DNA from: Rhodospirillaceae bacterium
GTDB lineage: Bacteria > Pseudomonadota > Alphaproteobacteria > JABSOH01
Length of the DNA stretch: 7,308 nucleotides
Reading direction: 5' to 3'
Assembly: GCA_020629355.1 (NCBI GenBank)
Contig: JAHDDM010000060.1
Span: forward strand, 1 to 7,308
The number at the start of each line of letters is the position of its first letter. Position 1 is the stretch's first letter. Below the pieces are notes generated by a model that was not told the DNA's origin, searched no databases, and saw only the letters and a list, made by a program, of their open reading frames with translations. Shown here piece by piece: positions 5,231 through 7,308 of the stretch. A program made the translations under genes and the position numbers.

Positions 5231-6646
5231 ATGTCGCATCATCGATTTGCCGCAGAAATTTTACGCCAATACGATATTCGCGGCACCGTGGGGGATAATC
5301 TGAACCCCGCGGATGCTTACGCCATTGGCTATGGTTTCGGGTTGATATTGATGCAGCGTTCCGGCAAGCCCGCCAGTGATTTACACATGGCTATTGGACG
5401 AGATGGGCGGTTGTCCTCGCCAGAGCTTGCGCAAAATCTGGCACAAGGTCTCAGTGATACGGGCATTACCGTCTTTACCTTACCTTGTGGCCCAACCCCG
5501 ATGCTGTATTTTGCGGATCAGCACTATGCCACCGATGGCGCGATTATGGTGACAGGTTCGCACAATCCGCCAGACATGAACGGCTTTAAGATGGTCATGG
5601 GGCATAGGCCATTTTTTGGTGCGGATATTCAAGAATTGGGCACAGTGGTGGCGAACGTCGATATGCAGCCACAAACTGCAAAAGGCGAAATTACGCCTCG
5701 TGATTGCCGCGAGGTCTATGTTGATCGGCTCTGTGCGGAAATGGAGTATTGGCCAAAAGACTACGCACCGAACGTTGCTTGGGATGCTGGCAACGGTGCA
5801 GCAGGAGAAATCTTGGAGATGCTGTGTGCGCGTCTGCCTGGAAAGCATCACTTGCTGTATACAGAGATTGACGGCACGTTCCCGAATCATCATCCTGATC
5901 CCACTGTTCCCGCTTATCTGGTGGACTTGCAGGACAAAATAAACACAGAGAATTGTGATTTTGGCATTGCCTTTGACGGTGACGGAGATCGCATTGGAGT
6001 CATGGCAGCAGACGGAGAAATCCTGTGGGGTGATCGGATGTTGATGATCCTCGCCAGTGATGTGCTTAAAGACCAGCCCAAAGCCACAATTATCGCCGAT
6101 GTTAAGGCCAGTGGTGCGCTGTTTCGGCATATCGCGGCCTTGGGCGGTGTGCCTGATATGTATAAAACAGGTCATGCCTTGATCAAGTCACGCATAGCAG
6201 AAACAGGCGCGCCTTTGGCAGGAGAAATGAGCGGACACCTATTCTTTGCGGATCGATATTATGGCTTTGATGATGCGTTATATGCCGCCTTGCGCCTGAT
6301 GGGCGCGGTGGCACAGCGCAATAAAGCATTGTCACTGATTATTGCAGACTTTCCCACGCCTTATGCCACGCCAGAAATGCGTGTCTCCTGCCCTGAAGAC
6401 CAAAAGGCGCGTGTGATTGCTGCGACCAAAGCAAGACTGGATACAGAGGGTATTGAGTATAATGCCATCGACGGAATGCGGGTCGATGTGGATCAAGGCT
6501 GGTGGTTGATGCGTGCCTCGAATACCGAACCTGTTCTGGTTCTTCGTGCCGAGGCCGAAAGTCCAGAAGCTTTGGATATTTTATGGCAAACCGTTAGTGA
6601 CCATGTTGCCTCTGCCGGATTAGACCCCGTATCTTTTCGTGATTGA
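5231..6646 (+). CDS. Phosphomannomutase/phosphoglucomutase (alpha-D-phosphohexomutase, AlgC/ManB/ExoC type)
   Basis: This enzyme interconverts hexose 6-phosphates and 1-phosphates (mannose or glucose), feeding GDP-mannose or UDP-glucose synthesis for exopolysaccharide and LPS. All four active-site loops are present in the 471-residue protein. They are the phosphoserine loop TGSHNPP (108-114, catalytic Ser110), the magnesium loop DGDGDR (249-254), the sugar-specificity loop GEMSGH (331-336) and the phosphate-binding SNTEP (430-434). YDIRGTVG (14-21) is the usual N-terminal motif. Length and motifs match the bifunctional PMM/PGM of Pseudomonas AlgC type (463 residues) rather than GlmM. Sugar preference cannot be told from sequence, and several symbols are used for this family, so none is assigned. 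AGGGA at 5219-5223 supports the start. The last 53 bp overlap the convergent methyltransferase gene. Confidence 0.94.
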   Translation: MSHHRFAAEILRQYDIRGTVGDNLNPADAYAIGYGFGLILMQRSGKPASDLHMAIGRDGRLSSPELAQNLAQGLSDTGITVFTLPCGPTPMLYFADQHYATDGAIMVTGSHNPPDMNGFKMVMGHRPFFGADIQELGTVVANVDMQPQTAKGEITPRDCREVYVDRLCAEMEYWPKDYAPNVAWDAGNGAAGEILEMLCARLPGKHHLLYTEIDGTFPNHHPDPTVPAYLVDLQDKINTENCDFGIAFDGDGDRIGVMAADGEILWGDRMLMILASDVLKDQPKATIIADVKASGALFRHIAALGGVPDMYKTGHALIKSRIAETGAPLAGEMSGHLFFADRYYGFDDALYAALRLMGAVAQRNKALSLIIADFPTPYATPEMRVSCPEDQKARVIAATKARLDTEGIEYNAIDGMRVDVDQGWWLMRASNTEPVLVLRAEAESPEALDILWQTVSDHVASAGLDPVSFRD

Positions 6647-7307
6647 AGGTTTTCGATAGATTATGCACTGGATGCAATACGGACTTCCTGGCACGGATGA
6701 TCAGTATTCCAGCAGGAAACCTACATAGGCGGCTCAAGTGCACAAGAATAGGAAAAAACCTGTGCAATCGCTGTACTGGCGGGAAATACAGGCTGAATGT
6801 GGTATGTTCGATGCTGTAGCCGTTGTCTTCCAGCAGCTTGCGAAGCTGGCGACGACTATAGGGCGTGCCTAGGCCGAAAGGTTGGCTGATACTCCGCGCC
6901 CAAAGTCCGCGCCGATAGGGCACCACAATCGTCATGCTGCCATCGTCTTGCAAAACACGCCAAATCTCGCGCAAAACCAGTTTCGGATATTCGGCATGTT
7001 CGAACCCATGCACCATCAAAAGACTGTGCACGCTAGAATCACGCAACGGCAAAAGATGCGGCAAACACAGCGCCTGAGGAACAGGACTCGTCTGCATCAC
7101 GCCCAAATTTGCAGGCATCAAGGCTAGTTTTTGCGCCTTGTCGCGACAAAATTCATCAAGAAAAGGCTGGCTATAACCAAGCCCGACAATCAGGTCCTGA
7201 GGGGTTTTTGAAGTCGAATCGCGGATTGTTCTGCCAAGCGTATCTGCAACCCGCCTGCCTAGAGGGGTTTGGTAAAATCCGGCAAAATGGCTGACATCGA
7301 CTTGCAT
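6594..7307 (-). CDS. Class I SAM-dependent methyltransferase (Methyltransf_11 type)
   Basis: The protein is 237 residues. A SAM-binding loop LIVGLGYSQPFL (39-50) is followed by the conserved acidic/hydrophobic stretch LPLRDSSVHSLLMVHGFEH (86-104). A post-motif region, LREIWRVLQDDGSMTIVVP (112-130), is typical of class I methyltransferases. The N-terminus MQVDVSHFAGFYQTPLGRRV resembles the usual start of an alphaproteobacterial family often found next to gloB, so the ATG at 7307 is probably the true start although it lies one base from the window edge and its upstream region is not visible. The substrate is unknown. The C-terminal 25 or so residues are basic and histidine-rich and look like an extension; the last 53 bp run antisense through the end of the phosphohexomutase gene. 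Confidence 0.85.
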   Translation of the reverse strand: MQVDVSHFAGFYQTPLGRRVADTLGRTIRDSTSKTPQDLIVGLGYSQPFLDEFCRDKAQKLALMPANLGVMQTSPVPQALCLPHLLPLRDSSVHSLLMVHGFEHAEYPKLVLREIWRVLQDDGSMTIVVPYRRGLWARSISQPFGLGTPYSRRQLRKLLEDNGYSIEHTTFSLYFPPVQRLHRFFPILVHLSRLCRFPAGILIIRARKSVLHPVHNLSKTFNHEKIRGLIRQRQHGH

Positions 7308-7308
7308 T

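Noticed and set aside
5480..6175. 231-codon open frame on the minus strand inside the phosphohexomutase gene
   Set aside because: It is antisense to a gene with all four active-site motifs, is rich in Cys, His, Ile and Arg as expected for a shadow frame, and shows no recognisable domain.
1..7308. Mobile element, CRISPR, defence or biosynthetic system
   Set aside because: No transposase, integrase, terminal inverted repeats, spacer arrays or clustered accessory genes are visible; the genes are common chromosomal families.

Overview
The window looks like chromosomal housekeeping DNA from an alphaproteobacterium of moderate G+C content. The small 83-residue protein and the class I methyltransferase with a 'VGLGY' SAM loop resemble families I know mainly from Alphaproteobacteria, and the other genes fit. 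I cannot place it below class level. There are no tRNA or rRNA genes, mobile elements, CRISPR arrays or defence-type genes, and I see no undescribed multi-gene system. The interest lies in intergenic architecture, one repeat protein and one unusual residue in an enzyme.

Layout from left to right. Bases 1-149 hold a possible fragment of an unrecognised minus-strand gene and a hairpin behind mltG. Bases 150-1148 (minus) encode MltG, the inner-membrane endolytic murein transglycosylase. A 44-bp divergent region separates it from a small conserved protein (1193-1444, plus), which is followed after 22 bp by a secreted Sel1-repeat protein (1467-2354, plus). A stand-alone CinA-type molybdopterin-binding-domain protein (2358-3122, minus) converges on the Sel1 gene with only 3 bp between the stops. 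A 74-bp divergent region with a well-formed promoter and a perfect palindrome leads into acs (3197-5125, plus). After 105 bp of AT-rich spacer comes a phosphomannomutase/phosphoglucomutase (5231-6646, plus). A SAM-dependent methyltransferase (6594-7307, minus) converges on it with a 53-bp coding overlap and its start codon lies at the window edge.

The genes do not form one pathway. Two concern the envelope: MltG trims nascent glycan strands, and the phosphohexomutase supplies sugar phosphates for polysaccharide or LPS. Acs activates acetate to acetyl-CoA. The roles of the Sel1 protein, the CinA-like protein, the small protein and the methyltransferase cannot be fixed from sequence. The genes are packed tightly: both divergent regions seem to carry overlapping back-to-back promoters, and neither convergent junction shows a convincing terminator.
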